This document shows, piece after piece, positions 11,300 to 23,800 of a DNA stretch of 50,141 bases. The position numbers and the translations under genes were made by a program. The notes below the pieces were generated by a model. The model was not told the origin of the DNA, did no database searches, and saw nothing but the letters and a program-made list of their open reading frames with translations. How positions within the stretch are numbered: the stretch's first letter is position 1; the number at the start of each line of letters is the position of its first letter. This DNA is from Pelomyxa schiedti (taxonomy: Eukaryota; Evosea; Pelobiontida; Pelomyxidae), in contig JAHLWZ010000627.1 in NCBI GenBank assembly GCA_020536535.1, positions 1 to 50,141 of the forward strand, read 5' to 3'.

Positions 11300-12870
11300 A
11301 TGTCAACGTCTACGACTACGACTGCGACCACAACGGCCGAGAGCAGACACTCAGCAGGTCACTTTGACCACGTGTCGTCGTGGTACAGCACAGTGTCCGG
11401 GTTCACATGCCAATCCACTTTCGTGCCGATGGACTGGCCCCACGCTGACATTTTGTTGAAAATACGGGCGGCTGCGCGCAATGCAGCCACGATGCTGCGC
11501 TTCGTGACGTCGGACGGCGACGCTGCAACGCAGAAGGCTGAGGAGGCGAAAATCATTGAATCTTGCAGGCCTGAGAAGGTGCTGCTGCCGTCCGAATTGG
11601 AGACTTTGTGTGCGTACTCACTCTGATTCGCGTTGGGCGTACCCATAATCGCCGTCATGCATTTAACTTGGAGTTTCGGTTTTTTTTTTTTTTTTTTTTT
11701 TTTGGCAGCTCAGTTGAAGGCCGGAATTGATGCCGCGATAAGGATATATGGAAATAATGCATTTGTGCGACTTGATACACGGAGCCCTAAAGATGCGGTA
11801 TTTGAAGAGATTCCGCCTACTTTTTTTTTAAAAACGAAAAAATCTTCAGGTATTGGCGGGTCCTATTGTAAAGCAACTGTTGAAATCCGAAATTGAATCA
11901 CATCCACAGTCAAATCCATACTCTTCTGTATGCAGGAAGGGAGTTAGGTTTTATAAGTTCTATCGATGACAGTTCCTAGGAATGCTACACGCAAGATGCC
12001 ATTTTTTATTATATATGTATCAGTAAGGCTCAGATTGTGCACTCGGCTAATGTAATATGTTGGTATCTTTCGGTAGTTTTGATTTGTACTTGAAACAGGA
12101 CGCCATGGAGTTACTGACAAGTTCCAATAGAGTGGAACAAGACCTTACCAACGCCAAACTCCACAATACAGCAGAAGTGCGACCTCCTTGCCTCGTTGTT
12201 AGGGAATGGAAGAACGACATCAGACCAGGCTTGTTGTGTAGGTTTTCCTGCTTTTACTCACTCTTCTTTGAAGAAATGGAGTTTCGGGTGTTTGTCTACA
12301 ACGGGGCCGTTACTGCAATAACGCAATACCATGAAAAGCTTTTTGTTCCAGGTATTTGCATGCATACTTCCAGCAGTGTGTCTCACGCCTAACTATAGAA
12401 ATATTTGCCCACAAAGAAAAGATGACTTCCTTAATTTTGGCAAAGCATAAAGAAATTGCTCCCCTCGTCGTTGCTCCTGGGCACACGTATACATGTGACT
12501 TTGCTATTCTAGGAAGTTCAGAGGAGACATACTCTGCTTTCCTTATCGAGGTTGCAATATGGTGACCTGACATAGCACCAACACTCTGCGAGCCAGATAA
12601 ATGACCCTCCACCAATTGCTGGGACCGCACTTTTCAATTGGGACTTGGATGCTGATCGTAATCTCATAATGAACGGCCCTTTGCAGGTATTCATTTTTCT
12701 GTGACTGCCCTCGATAGTTAAAATGATCTGCAGGTTCGCGTGATAGAGTCGCCAGTTGACTGGAGCCTTCAAACAACACTCCACCCACCATTAAAGCAAT
12801 ACATTGATGAACTGAGACACAGAGGAGCAACAGGGAAACCCCCTGCATCCTCCCCATGCCTCCTCTCATA
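11300..12870 (+). CDS. D123/CDC123-like ATP-grasp protein
   Basis: The family's best known member, CDC123, is an ATP-grasp chaperone that assembles translation factor eIF2. Visible matches: an N-terminal WYSTVSG...DWPHADILL segment, LLPSELETL, then AFVRLDTRSPKDAVFEE, which fits the ATP-grasp strand with the SPKDA motif; VVREWKNDIRPG and EFRVFVYNGAVTAITQYHEKL in the centre; TYTCDFAIL; and a C-terminal PPIAGTALFNWDLDADRN with NGPLQVRVIESPVDWSL. A poly-T tract of about 23 nt lies in the intron after exon 1 (about 11680-11703). Several exons are short. The SPKDA form resembles stand-alone ATP-grasp relatives more than the eIF2 chaperone itself, so the eIF2 role is not certain. The start is the ATG at 11300; the stop is TAA near 12868. 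It ends close to the convergent next gene. Confidence 0.72.
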
Positions 12871-12932
12871 AAAACAAGGACAAGCAAAGAAATTTTTCTT
12901 TTTTTTTGAAAATAAATTCACTGAGCACTTTA

Positions 12933-15013
12933 TCATGCTTTATACACAGAAAAAGGAATTTCTGCTGTGGTGGTGTGATTTGCTACTTTGTCAGTGACTG
13001 TCACACAGAGGTAGAAATTCCCAGTCCGTGTGTGCTGGAAATTTCCCAAGAAGGATATGACCACCAAGTTGGCCTGTTCAACCATGCTGCTGAGGCTCAT
13101 ACCCTTTTGCGGAAGAATTGGGACTGTATCCTTGATTTCAGTGGTAATGGGTTTCTCAAGTAGCATTTTCGTTGATGTGGCCTCTCGGATGTTGAAGGTC
13201 ATTTCTGGGTGAGAGGTTTTTTTAAATATCATGGGATAGAAGAAATACTCACTTCCATGAAGAACTTTTGAGGGATGGAAGCCAATACAAGACAGCTTAA
13301 ACCATGCACTTTCTCCAACACATCCTGCTAGTAGGCATTATTGAGTGTGGCAATGCATTTCGGGAAAATACAAATTGGCCCGTATGTGGTGCGTCCATGG
13401 TCTGTTTGTAATTAGAGATGGTATGGTTGCTTTGCTACAAAATCAAACCTGAGTTGAACGTAATGCGGGAGATTGTCACTTCGTTTGCTTTCTCAAAATT
13501 GAACGGTCTGTGAAAGGAAATTATTAGAGATGTTATGAGTGAAGCCAACCTTGAAAAATATGCTCTGTTGCCATTGCTGAGGTCCGTAACTTGGCAATAG
13601 AAGAAATAGCTGGAAATACATTAGGCTTCCAATCATTCATAGTAGTTCTTACCTCCCATAATCCATGCGGTCAGCAGAAATATTATAAGTTACATGAGCT
13701 TAAAGTAGGGTTGTTAATTGGGTTTGAGGACCACTTTTTCACATACTAGAATATTCTCCCGACCCCATAAAAAGTGTTGGAGTAGTCGAGTGTGTCGTTT
13801 GCTCAACCACATCACCAGTATCTGCTTCAGTGACTGAAATAACGGTTTCCAGGCGGCTGGCGCCACTGTCATTGCACGTCAGGCCATGCAAAGTAAAGCG
13901 ATAGCATATCTAGAACCAAGTTCAATTAACCGTTACAAGTATGCGGCGTAACCTCCCCGGCATGATTATAGGAGGTATTTGTTCTCAATATCCCATAAGG
14001 CCCCCCAGTTGTACACTCGATATCTGCATTTGTAGGTGAAATCAAATGAATAAAACGGTTAATTTTGAACCAGTAATTGAAAGAGGTGATGCAGTCGAGC
14101 CTACAAACAAAAGTTGGTGAACCGGAATGTGAAATAGAATAGCTAACCTTTAGGTTTCTCTGATTTGGAAAGGACCGTGACATCACTTCCAAGAGGATTT
14201 GGGGCAGTCAACTCAAATAACAGAGCGCCTGAATTAGAATTTACAGCCGGAGCACGCCGGCTCTTAGGTGAGCCAGGAGGAGGTGCACAATCTGTACCAA
14301 GGAATTCCTTGTCAACCCAACTATCTCGAATAATAGGCAGGGGGAAAAAAAAAGAAAGATATAAGGATGAAAAACCATGGCAACAAACCTCTGAATACCA
14401 CAGGAGTCACGGAAGCAGAGGCACCACTGTTAGAGCTCACACCGGAAGTTCCGGTGAGAAAGACAGGAGATACCGGCTGGGCCGCGACGGCCGGGGACGG
14501 GACCGAGGTGGCCGCGGCGAGGCTCGGCGTGGACGCGGAGACCGGGGAGCCCCCCCTGGGCGACGTGTGCGGCGACACGTTGGTGGTGGGGGTGAGCAGC
14601 AGCCCCGGGGTGCCGCCGGGCGTCCCGAGGCTCAGCAGCGTGCACACGCCACCCCCAGAGGTGGTGAGGCCGGACGAGGACGAGGAGGGGGGAGGGGGCG
14701 AGGTGGTGAAGGTGCGGGAGGAGGCCTGCGTGGAGATGGTGAAGGGGGAGACGGGGGGCGGCGACGTGGTGTTGCGCTGCTGCTGCTGCTGCGTGTATTG
14801 GTTGGTGAACATGGAGCCGGTGGGGGAGGTGGTCCCGCCATTCGTGGGGGATAGCGGCCGGCCCCCTCCGCCCGTGGACACGGTGTTGAAGAAGGACGTG
14901 GATGACGAGGAAGATGAGGATGAGGAGTCGTCGGAAAGGAGTTGGAAGGATACTTTGGGGGTGGCGGATCTGCTTCGAGATCGCGTTGCCCCGGACGTGG
15001 GTGGTGCCAACAT
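12933..15013 (-). CDS. Unrecognised protein with Ser/Thr/Pro-rich N-terminus and beta-rich C-terminus
   Basis: Exon 1, from the ATG at 15013, encodes about 235 residues of Ser/Thr/Pro low complexity with a polyglutamine patch (YTQQQQQRN). About eight short exons follow and join in phase, for example VVFR to DSWVDKEFLGTDCAPPPGS and SYFFYCQVTDLSNGNRAYFS to RPFNFEKANEVTISR. The last exon ends TGNFYLCVTVTDKVANHTTT...FSVYKA. The C-terminal half contains spaced cysteines and strand-like hydrophobic patterns, suggesting beta-sandwich domains. I could not name the family, and the exons between 13690 and 13920 are uncertain because two frames look plausible. There is no signal peptide at the chosen start, so it is probably intracellular. 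The 5' exon is among the most GC-rich stretches in the window. Confidence 0.55.
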
Positions 15014-15296
15014 CTCTGTGTCTCTAATGTTACTCTGTTGGTTCCCTTTTGTTTGATACTGTGTTCGTTTGGTGACCAAACGGCGAACCGGCGAAACGGT
15101 GAAACCAAAAACTCGCCGGATCTTGGCATCTGCAGACACCCCTTTCAAGCTCTATCCTCATGCTCCATGCTTCCCACAATTTCCTAGTGCGTGGCCGAAC
15201 CTGTACTAGTCCCTCAGGCCCTATCTCCTCTGCTACGGGTCTCACCGGACTTCGCGAAAAACCAAAAAAACCGACACAACACCAGGTGACGTGTGA
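15014..15296. promoter_or_regulatory. Divergent intergenic region, unknown gene / membrane paralogue A
   Basis: These 283 bp separate two divergent start codons. The minus-strand frame stays open upstream of 15013 but has no ATG. I see no recognisable promoter element. Confidence 0.35.
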
Positions 15297-16478
15297 ATGG
15301 GCAAAAAGTTAGACGGTGTGCGGGTTCTTTCTCGTTGGTGGCTTGTTGTCTTTTTGCTCATCCCATGATTAGTATTAAAGGAAGTTGTTGCGGCCATTAT
15401 AGGCGTTGGCGGGTGCTACGGCGGCCGCTTGGCTATTTACATTATTTTGACCTTCAACATCTATGTGTATAACTGGTAAATTTGTTGTTCAGTTTTCACA
15501 CAAGTATTCAGTGTTGTTGTCGTGCAGTAGTGGCCTTTCTTTTTAAGTGTCTTTTTTGCCTTCATGAATGGTTATTAAAAGTAAGGGCAAACTTGCTTTA
15601 TGACCAAGAGGCTACTTATGAACTGATAGAGCACAACTCGTTTGTTCCTCCTTTGTCTGACGACTGCTATGCTTGGTCTGATGTTACTACCCCTTCCTAT
15701 GTGACCATGTGATCACAAATTCTTATCATTTACTAGGTTCACTGCAATAGTACTGATTTCATACTTGAACAAAAGGACGCCTACAACACAGTCACATTGA
15801 CTGGATTATACTCCGTTGTGTTGCTGTGTGTGATGTGCCTACTTGTGGCAATATGCATGGTTCTTGACCTTTACCTCATTCTCAAGCCGCCTGAACCCAT
15901 CTTCATCAATGGAATTTCCTCTCTTGGTGTACCAACACAGGCACTGGAAGTGCTGAAGACACTCAAACGTGAGGGAGTTTCAATTAGGCGAATTGTGATT
16001 CTAGTACTCATGTTCATATTTTGTGCCATTCCCCTCGCTTCAATTGGAGTATTGTATGTAATGTCGACAACTCTTACCAAAGTTACCAAAAAAAAAAAGG
16101 TGGTATATTCTTGTTCACGAATCGTTTCAGATCGATATTTTGAACATCTCTGGTAGATTTTATGTAATTATCACGATGAGCAATAACGCGAGCACAGGAA
16201 TATACCCAGACCACTGTGTTTGTGTATACGCATATAAGGACGATTGGGGCAAGTCCCAATTTCTTAATTCAGTAACTGGGTCCCTAATGCTCTCCTGGTG
16301 CTTTCTATGCTCTTGCCTGTGTTGGGCCACTGGCACTATTTATTCCAAAACATCCTTCATGGCTTGTGTTCGCCCACCTATTTTCCTCCAAGTGATCACC
16401 AGGCCACCCATAAAAATTGGTTCAGGAGCAACCACAGCCCCTCCAACAGAAGACACACCTTTAACAGGCCAAATATGA
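15297..16478 (+). CDS. Four-helix membrane protein, tandem paralogue A
   Basis: A small integral membrane protein with four predicted helices: AAIIGVGG..RLAIYIILTFN near the N-terminus, YSVVLLCVMCLLVAICMV, RIVILVLMFIFCAIPLASIG, and SLMLSWCFLCSCLCWATG near the C-terminus. Loops contain cysteines and an N-glycosylation site (VHCNSTDF). The topology recalls tetraspanin- or claudin-like proteins, but I found no family signature such as CCG. The start MGKKLD is at 15297. The first intron is small. The second, about 118 nt, ends at ...aaagtaag so that NW continues ANLLYDQEATYELIE, as in the neighbouring paralogue B. The next gene repeats the same exon plan and the motifs YDQE.TY.LI, CYAW.DVHCNSTD, GISSLG.PTQA and DWGKSQFLNS. 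Function unknown. Confidence 0.75.
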
Positions 16479-16597
16479 CGTCATTCTTTTTCCACGTTTT
16501 GCCGGCTTTCTGCCAGAAAGCACGGGAGTTCCAAGTTGGCCAAACTTGATTTTTTTGTTGTTTTCTTCTTTTGAGAACGAAACAAAGGAAGAAAAAA

Positions 16598-17641
16598 ATG
16601 GTGCCACTCAAGGAGCAGGCTGTTGTGTGTCGTAGGTTTTGTTTCTTTAACTTTCTGCTAACAATAACGTAGTGCGCAAATTGAAACTACTTATTCCAGC
16701 TGCCATTTCTGCTGGGTCCTGTTATGGTAGCCGCATGGCTGTTTATGTGGTTTTGATGTGGAATGTTGGGCATTCTGCCTGGTAACGTAATTTTTTGCAA
16801 TTGGTTTCTGAGGAAAAATCAGGTTACATGCACAGTATGACCAGGAGGTTACTTACAGACTTATTGCGAAAAGTGAGGATCCCCATTTTTCTGAGTGCTA
16901 TGCCTGGGCAGATGTAAGTACTCCGTGCTTTAAAGAAAATTCACATAATTTTCTAGGTTCACTGCAACAGCACAGACTATCTCCGTGGACAGAAGGAGTC
17001 GAAGAACATTCTTTTAGAGCCGGAGAATGATCTTGGTGCTGTGTGGGCAGTGGTGGCATGCTTTGGTGGCGCTGCCTTTTGCTTGGACTGTTATCTTGCT
17101 TTGAAACAACCTATCTTTATCGCCGGAGTTTCCTCCCTTAGTCTTCCCACACAAGCTTGGAAGGTGCTGATGGAATTTAAAGGCGGAGGAAAGCGAATCT
17201 GGAAAGTTGCTACTATCTTGCTATTTAGTTCCATTCCACTTCTGGCAATTGGAGCATTGTATGTGTCATCTCACATTCCCTAGACCCACCCCCCCCCCAA
17301 AAAAAAAAGGTGGTATGTTCTTGTTCGGAAGTCCCCACAGATTATTGTCCACAAAGCACTGCCAGGTAATTGGGCCTGCCGATTTTTCCCCCAAACAACA
17401 ACCCACGATACATTCAGGAACAGGCGGCAGTTGTATCTGTGCCTTTCAGTACGAAGAGGATTGGGGCAGAGCCCAGTTTCTCAACTCAATAGCTGGATCT
17501 ATCCTACTCTCCCTGTGCTTCTTGCGTTGCACGTTGTGCTGGGTCACCGGCACAATTTACTCCAACACCTGCTTCCTGTCCTACAAGACAAAGGAAAACA
17601 CCCCTCTTACACCGGATATTCAGTTGGGCGGCTTGCTGTGA
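16598..17641 (+). CDS. Four-helix membrane protein, tandem paralogue B
   Basis: The second copy of the tandem pair, starting MVPLKEQAVV at 16598, only 119 bp after the stop of copy A. It shares exon phases and motifs: ISAGSCYGSRMAVYV, YDQEVTYRLIAK, CYAWADVHCNSTDYL, PIFIAGVSSLSLPTQAWKVL, an EEDWGRAQFLNSIAGSILL helix, and TGTIYSNTCF. Differences are spread evenly, so the duplication is not recent. Helices and extracellular cysteines are kept, arguing that both copies are functional. The intron between helices 3 and 4 contains ggtggtatgttcttgttc, almost identical to the same intron in copy A. Function unknown; a lineage-specific family is likely. Confidence 0.75.
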
Positions 17642-17690
17642 CTAGTGATAAAAGTCTCGAGGCAGATTAGTCACTTCGGTGAACAATCTC

Positions 17691-17771
17691 ACCACCAGAC
17701 CATCACTGCTGGCGATCAGAACGAATTTAATTCTTGTGATACAGAAATTAATAGAGTTCTGGTCTGGTGGT
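17691..17771. repeat. 12-bp perfect inverted repeat between convergent genes
   Basis: accaccagacca at 17691-17702 is the exact reverse complement of tggtctggtggt at 17760-17771, with a 57-nt loop. It lies between the stop codons of paralogue B and the Roco gene. Transcribed from either side it could form a stem in a 3' UTR. No terminal duplication is visible to suggest a mobile element. Confidence 0.6.
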
Positions 17772-17807
17772 TGACTTGAAAAAGTTTATTTCTTTTGCTT
17801 TTACATT

Positions 17808-20800
17808 TTACATACTCTCTGCCTTGACTTGCATGCAAACAAGTAGGCGAGGGCCTTGTGATGTTGCACACCACACAACCAAGTCGCTACCCACACCACC
17901 AAGGCATTTGCTCACATTGGCCGGTGTGTAGCAGGGTAGTATTTGCCCAAGCACTAGTTTGCCCAGGCCAGTCAATCGGGCGCTTGGGTGCATAACCCGG
18001 GATATTGGGGTCATGTCAGCAACATGTGTCACATGAAGCTGCAGCTCCCCGCCTTGCTGCGTGTGTGTGATTGCTATCAGGTTTCCCGAAGTATCTCCAG
18101 CCCAGACAATAGCCAGTCCCGGAGCTGTGCTCATACAGGTGAGGGATATGTTTACGGGTATTGAGTGGGATGCGGAAGGAGTCGCCGGCGGGGAACGAGG
18201 AGGGATCGGTGTTGTTGGGGGTGTGCGGGGAGGAGCCGGGGAGGTCGGGGGTACAGCTATTGAGAGGGAGGGTGGTGGCGATGATGATGGGGGTGTCTCG
18301 AATAGGCACGAGGGTGAGGTGGTGGATGAAGGCCGCAGGGGCGACGGCGAGGAGGGAGGGGTATATGGCACTGGGGACGTCAGAGAGTCCATCAATGCCG
18401 ATGCTAACGGGGGTGCTGTTGGAATGTTGGCAAACCCTAGTAGATGTGAACGGCTTGTATCGCACGCTACTATGTAGGGGCCAGCGTTGAAAAAAACGAT
18501 TTTGCCCTTGGAACAAGAGCATGTCACTGGTATATCCACTCCACAACCAGGAAGAATGCTCTCTGACAGGCTTATTGTGCTCATAACCATGAGGCGTTCA
18601 GCATTGACGAGGAGGATGCTACCGCGGGATCCAACGCAGACAAGATGGGAGCCTTCAGACTGCACGAGACAAAGTGGTGCGTGCTCTTTGTCCAGGAGTA
18701 CCTATGTTTTTAAGAAAAAGATTGGAGAACTACTCCAAAAAGCCTTACCTTCCCAGAGAGTGTTCCACTTTTCGTATCACAGACGCTTATTGCCGGTTCA
18801 GTCTCAGATGCACTCCACACAGAAGTGAAGTCGCCAACCTTTGTAACATGAGCGGGACAAAAATCATGAGCAGTTACCTGAACAGTAGCAAGGGCTTTGC
18901 ATCCATGCTTTGGGGGGTGGACTGGAAGTTCACTTCCCACAGTTCTCAACCCTGGGTGCACACAAGAAAGAATTGGAGAAACAGTCGAACCACACCACAC
19001 CAGTCCTCCTGATAAGGCCATTGATGTTATTTTCGAGGCATGGCCCCTGATAGCAGCACTGTAGTAAGGAGCAAGTGGGGCAAATATTATGATGAAACCA
19101 TCATCGCAGCCACACCACACGCGCTCATCACTTGTATCAAACAGGAGGGCTGTGACACGCCTGCCCTTATCAGGCTCAACGGCTGATTTTCCTGACAGTA
19201 GAATTTCTTGGGGTGTGGGTTCTGGAATTCCACAAAGAAGATGATTTGCGGTAGGTCCAACAACCCCAGCACCAAGTGACAAAGAAGCTCTTGAAGTCTC
19301 AGCAGAAGACTCCAAAGTAGTTTCAGAGCTCGGGCCACTATTGCCAAGATTGGCTGCTGCAGAAATTTGCAGTCCGCGTTTATTTGCAACAATCGTGGCC
19401 AGAACAGCAACGGCCTGTGATGCTGGAGGTCTGATTCGGGGCTCATGTGCCCACAGCTGCTGGGCAAGGGTGGTGAATTCATGTGGAGTGCTGGGTGGAA
19501 ATGTAGGTCTCAGTCCTTCTAACACCCGACTACGGATTTTCAACTCATTCAAGCCTTCACCCTTGCGCATTTCTTTGACTTCCCAGAGCTCATCATAAGG
19601 TTTACATCTTGCTGCAATTTCATACATCACCATTCCCTACAATATGTTTGGCTTAATTATGGTGTCAATTAACATGTACTTAGGGGACTGGGAGTAAGCA
19701 AACCAAGGAATACATGTCAGAGTTTAGTGTATAAGTCAGAGCGCCAGGTTTATTTGTTTCTGGAGCCATCCATTGCCAAGCACCAACTGTTCCGGCTACA
19801 TCTGGAAGTACCCAAGTCGCAAGACCAAACTTAATAATATTAGCATTGTTTAAAGCTTTTCCAGGCTTCATTCATACATCTGCTAGTTTGGCATGAATAG
19901 GTGCCTCAAGATCGAGTGAAAACAGAAAAATATTTGGACTTCTCAAATCTCTGAAAACGAATAAGGTGGTAGAAAGGTGGGGATTAGGAACCTGTGTAAG
20001 ATAGGGTGAGGTTTTAGTTGGTGCAAGTACTGCAGGCCTTTGGCAACTTCAAGAGTTATCAAAAATCGCAAATCCCAGCTCACCTAACAAATTTTTGTTA
20101 AGGTTTACCCGGCTGTTTTGAAATTTGTTGGAAGTACCTGAAAAGTAAAATCTTCTTCTTCTGGGTGTGTGTTACTTAGGTCTTTTCTTTGTGTGAGGAT
20201 TTTATATAAATCTCCTAACTCAGCAAGCTCTAGTATCATCCGCAGAGGCTTTTGAAGGCAGACCCCATACAATTTCAAGAGATAGTCACATTTCAAACTA
20301 CACATGATGCTAGCTTCAGAGTAGAAGGAATCAAAATCTTCTGTATCTGTTTCTTGTATGAGTTCCTTGACGGCAATTTTGTGTTCCTTCCAGGTGCCTC
20401 TGTAGACCTCTTTTATTAAGATCAGCCTAAAACGAAAGAAAAACGAATATGTTGATGCCTACTTCCAAATCCACCTTGCCCAATTAGACCTTCAATAACA
20501 AGCTCTTCCACAGGGATTAACTGTTGTTTTTGTAACTCAAGTTCGGGTAAAAGCTCGTAGATGAGAATGGCATGTTGTCGTGTGGAACATTGAAGCACAG
20601 ATTCACCATTTGTAAGGGAAATGACTATTTCTTCCCTGGAGAATACCGATTGAGGTGTATCTGTTGCACGAACTGGTGCAGGGCACTCAGGACAGGCAAC
20701 TAGTTGATGAATTGAACTTTTCATGGTGGAATAAAAGCAGTTGAGAGAATTTTCGAGGGCATGAAGGACAGAAACGAGAAGTGCCGGCTTTTGGCCTTTG

Positions 20801-23800
20801 GGTACACGGCACAAGATAGTGAGTTCATGTGTGCTTCCTGTGATTATCCAAAATTAGTGAAGTACATTTGCTTTTAAAAGTTGTTACCTGCAAGTTGCTT
20901 GAAAGTTACCTTAACGAGTTGAGTTGATTCTGACTTGCTGCTCAATACTATACCATTCCTCCAGTAGATGGTCCGACCAATTTGTGGAAGGTGCAAAATT
21001 CTTGCTAATAGTCTCCCCATCAGCCCCATTGGCACTGATTGGAAGAGGAATCTTCTGGAATGTTGCTGAAAGCTATGCGGGGATACGGTAGCTGGCCACA
21101 AGGCATCTGATTCCACTGAGGGTTCGTTGATGGGCAAAAGGCAGGGAACCAAGTACTCTGCTGCCATATTCTTTCCCTCTGCTAGGCTGCGATCAAGTGG
21201 ATACAGAATATTGAATTTCTCCAGTAAGGATAGCATGGTGGCATGTGAAGCAGGTGGAAAAGACTTCCACAGTAATGGGAGTGCTGCAGCAACTAATCTG
21301 CCGTCTCGGACAAGGTTTGACTTGAAGGTTACGATTGTACTGCAAACTGAGGCAAGATAATTTGGGTCAATGACAACCAGTGAAGCAAGATCTGAAGTAG
21401 CATCATCAAAATGAAGAAGTGAGCCAACTTCATGGAGAAATTTGACAGCATCTTTGGCTTTACTGGGGTCTTCAACACCACATGAAGAAGCTAGAGACAA
21501 ATAGTCTTTCCAAGAAAGTACTTTGTGGCCTTGTTGCCTTCTGTCTGATATCACTTGAGAGATTGATACCCATCGAGAGGGCACCTGCGCAAAGTGGGCC
21601 GTGAGTTCGCAGGGAGGGAACTGTCAAGAAAGTTACCTGCATTCTAAGCATATTATAGGTTGTGGCAATTCCAATCAGTTTGGTTATTAGAGGATCTGAT
21701 GACCCTGGTGGCTGTACGGCACTCAGAAGAAGCACTCCTTCGATCTTCAAATCTTTGCGGTTTTTGTATTCAGCAAGAAGACGGTTCTGCAATTCCTCTT
21801 GTGGAATGGATGAAGGTAGTTTATCTGCATGTGTTCCTACAAGCAAAATAGGAGGTTTCAGTAATCCTCGGCAATTAGCGATTTGCTGCAGCCAATGTTC
21901 AATAGAGTTCCGATAATCCTCTGTAGTGCAGTTGAAGATAACCTTAGGAGGAAAGTGTATATCATTTTGATGGGAGCTAGGACTAATTACCATGTACAAG
22001 GATCTTCCAGTCAAGAAAAATTGATGGGTTTCAAAAAAAATGCCTTCATTGACTTTAATGTAGTAAAAGAAATCCTTAATATGTACTTTGTCCTCCAAAA
22101 TCAAATGCAGAGAAGGAAATATCTTGAAGTACAAGATTTGAAACTTCCACGCCATCTGCCCAGATAAAAGTGAATGACTGGTTGTCAATGAGAGTGAAAA
22201 TACCAGTTGAATAACCGTCGTGTCGCTTGCCTTGCAGACGACGAAGGATTGTTGTCTTCCCAACATTTTCCTGAATATTGCCATTAATTTCACATGAAAC
22301 CACGAACAGGAATTACCTTCCCAACCAGAACCAACTTTATTGTCGTCCATCGCACTGTACTATTGGTTGCCTGCTCTTCCAGATAGCTTTTTTACATATA
22401 TGAGTGGTTGGACAACAGAGGAAGTAAATTAAAACCGGCAAAGTGCATCAGTATCATGTAGTACTGTTTCAGGGATAACATAGCGGTTGTTCAAAAAAAT
22501 TATTTCAACCTAATTTTGTTTGGAAATTACTAGAATGCAAGAGGAGGCTACCTTCGGATTTCGAAACAAAGTCACCAGTGTGTATGGAAGCCGTTCAAGC
22601 TGTAGAATAGTTATTCATTCCTTTTTCTTGAGGATGCACCTCAAACCTCGTTGTGTGAAAAATTGAGCATGGTAATTGAAGGAAGACTTCCAAACTCCAA
22701 TGGCAATTGTGTTATAACGTTGTTTTGAAGCTACGTATTTGGGATAAGTTTATTGTTTTTCCTGTGGTAACAAGTAAAATACACACGTTGAGGGAAGTGA
22801 GACTGACTAACTTCAAGATGGAGTCTGGGATCACCGGGATATGGTTGTCTGAGAAGTATATATTGTTCAGGTCCGTGTTGTATTAGGGGAGTGAATACAT
22901 GAAAGGTCCAATGAATTCAGGCAAGTAAGTTCGGTTAATTCAATAGGGAAGGCACAAAGAAGATTGTGAGACAGGTGCAACTTTGTGAGACCCTTAACTT
23001 TGAAAATTTCTAGTTTTGAGTTAAATTGAGAATCGAAGAAATATGTCAACCAGGGGGAACAACACTAAGTAGGCACTTTTTCATTTCACAGACATATGGG
23101 GGACTTTGTACTTTGGATAATTCTTCAGCAACACACTTTTTGGCCGCTATTAATGCCGTCATATAGTGTAACTTCTGAGTGAAAAAACAAACTTGTTGGC
23201 AAAGCACTGTTCTGTTCCACAATGTTGCTAATTGATATCCAATCAGAAGCAGCCAATAAACTTGTTACATTGTTCTTAATAGTTTTGATTACGGTGTTAT
23301 GCTTCATGGCTTTGGAGAGGGCAGAAACACCAACGTCACCAATGCGAGTGTCTATTTTGTGACTTCAGTTTTTCTTTTGTTAAAAAAACCAAAAGACCAG
23401 AAATGTCTAGATAGGTCAGAGTAACATTGTGACGTATGGCATCAGCAAGGGCAATAGCACCAGCAGAGGCAAATTGGTTGTCTGGTGGGAATAAAATGCG
23501 GGTTCATTATTAACAAAGGCAATTCTCCTTTCCCTAAAGTAGTAATACTCACAGGAGAGTTCAAGGGTTTTCAGAGAAGTATTGTATTTTAGTGCGTCAG
23601 AAATTTTAACAATTCCCGTGTCTCCAAAAAAGTTTCCTTTGTGCATGTCAGTCAGTATCATCGAGAGTATGGAGGAAGAAATCATACTGGAAATATCCAA
23701 TACTTGAACTGTCTTATTGACAGAAATCAATGTTGCCACAGCTTGAGCTGCTTCTGAATCCATTTTGTTAACTTATTGAATAAGTTTTCAGTAAACCATG

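Noticed and set aside
14165-15056. Long plus-strand frames (229 codons each) opposite the Ser/Thr/Pro-rich exon
   Set aside because: They are Gly/Arg- or Val/Gly-rich shadows of the GC-rich minus-strand exon, which splices in phase to further exons.
22300-22380. Defective P-loop in the ROC domain of the Roco gene
   Set aside because: Reading exon ATAAAGTTGGTTCTGGTTGG in the other frame and splicing at GTAATT gives an intact GKENVGKT motif.
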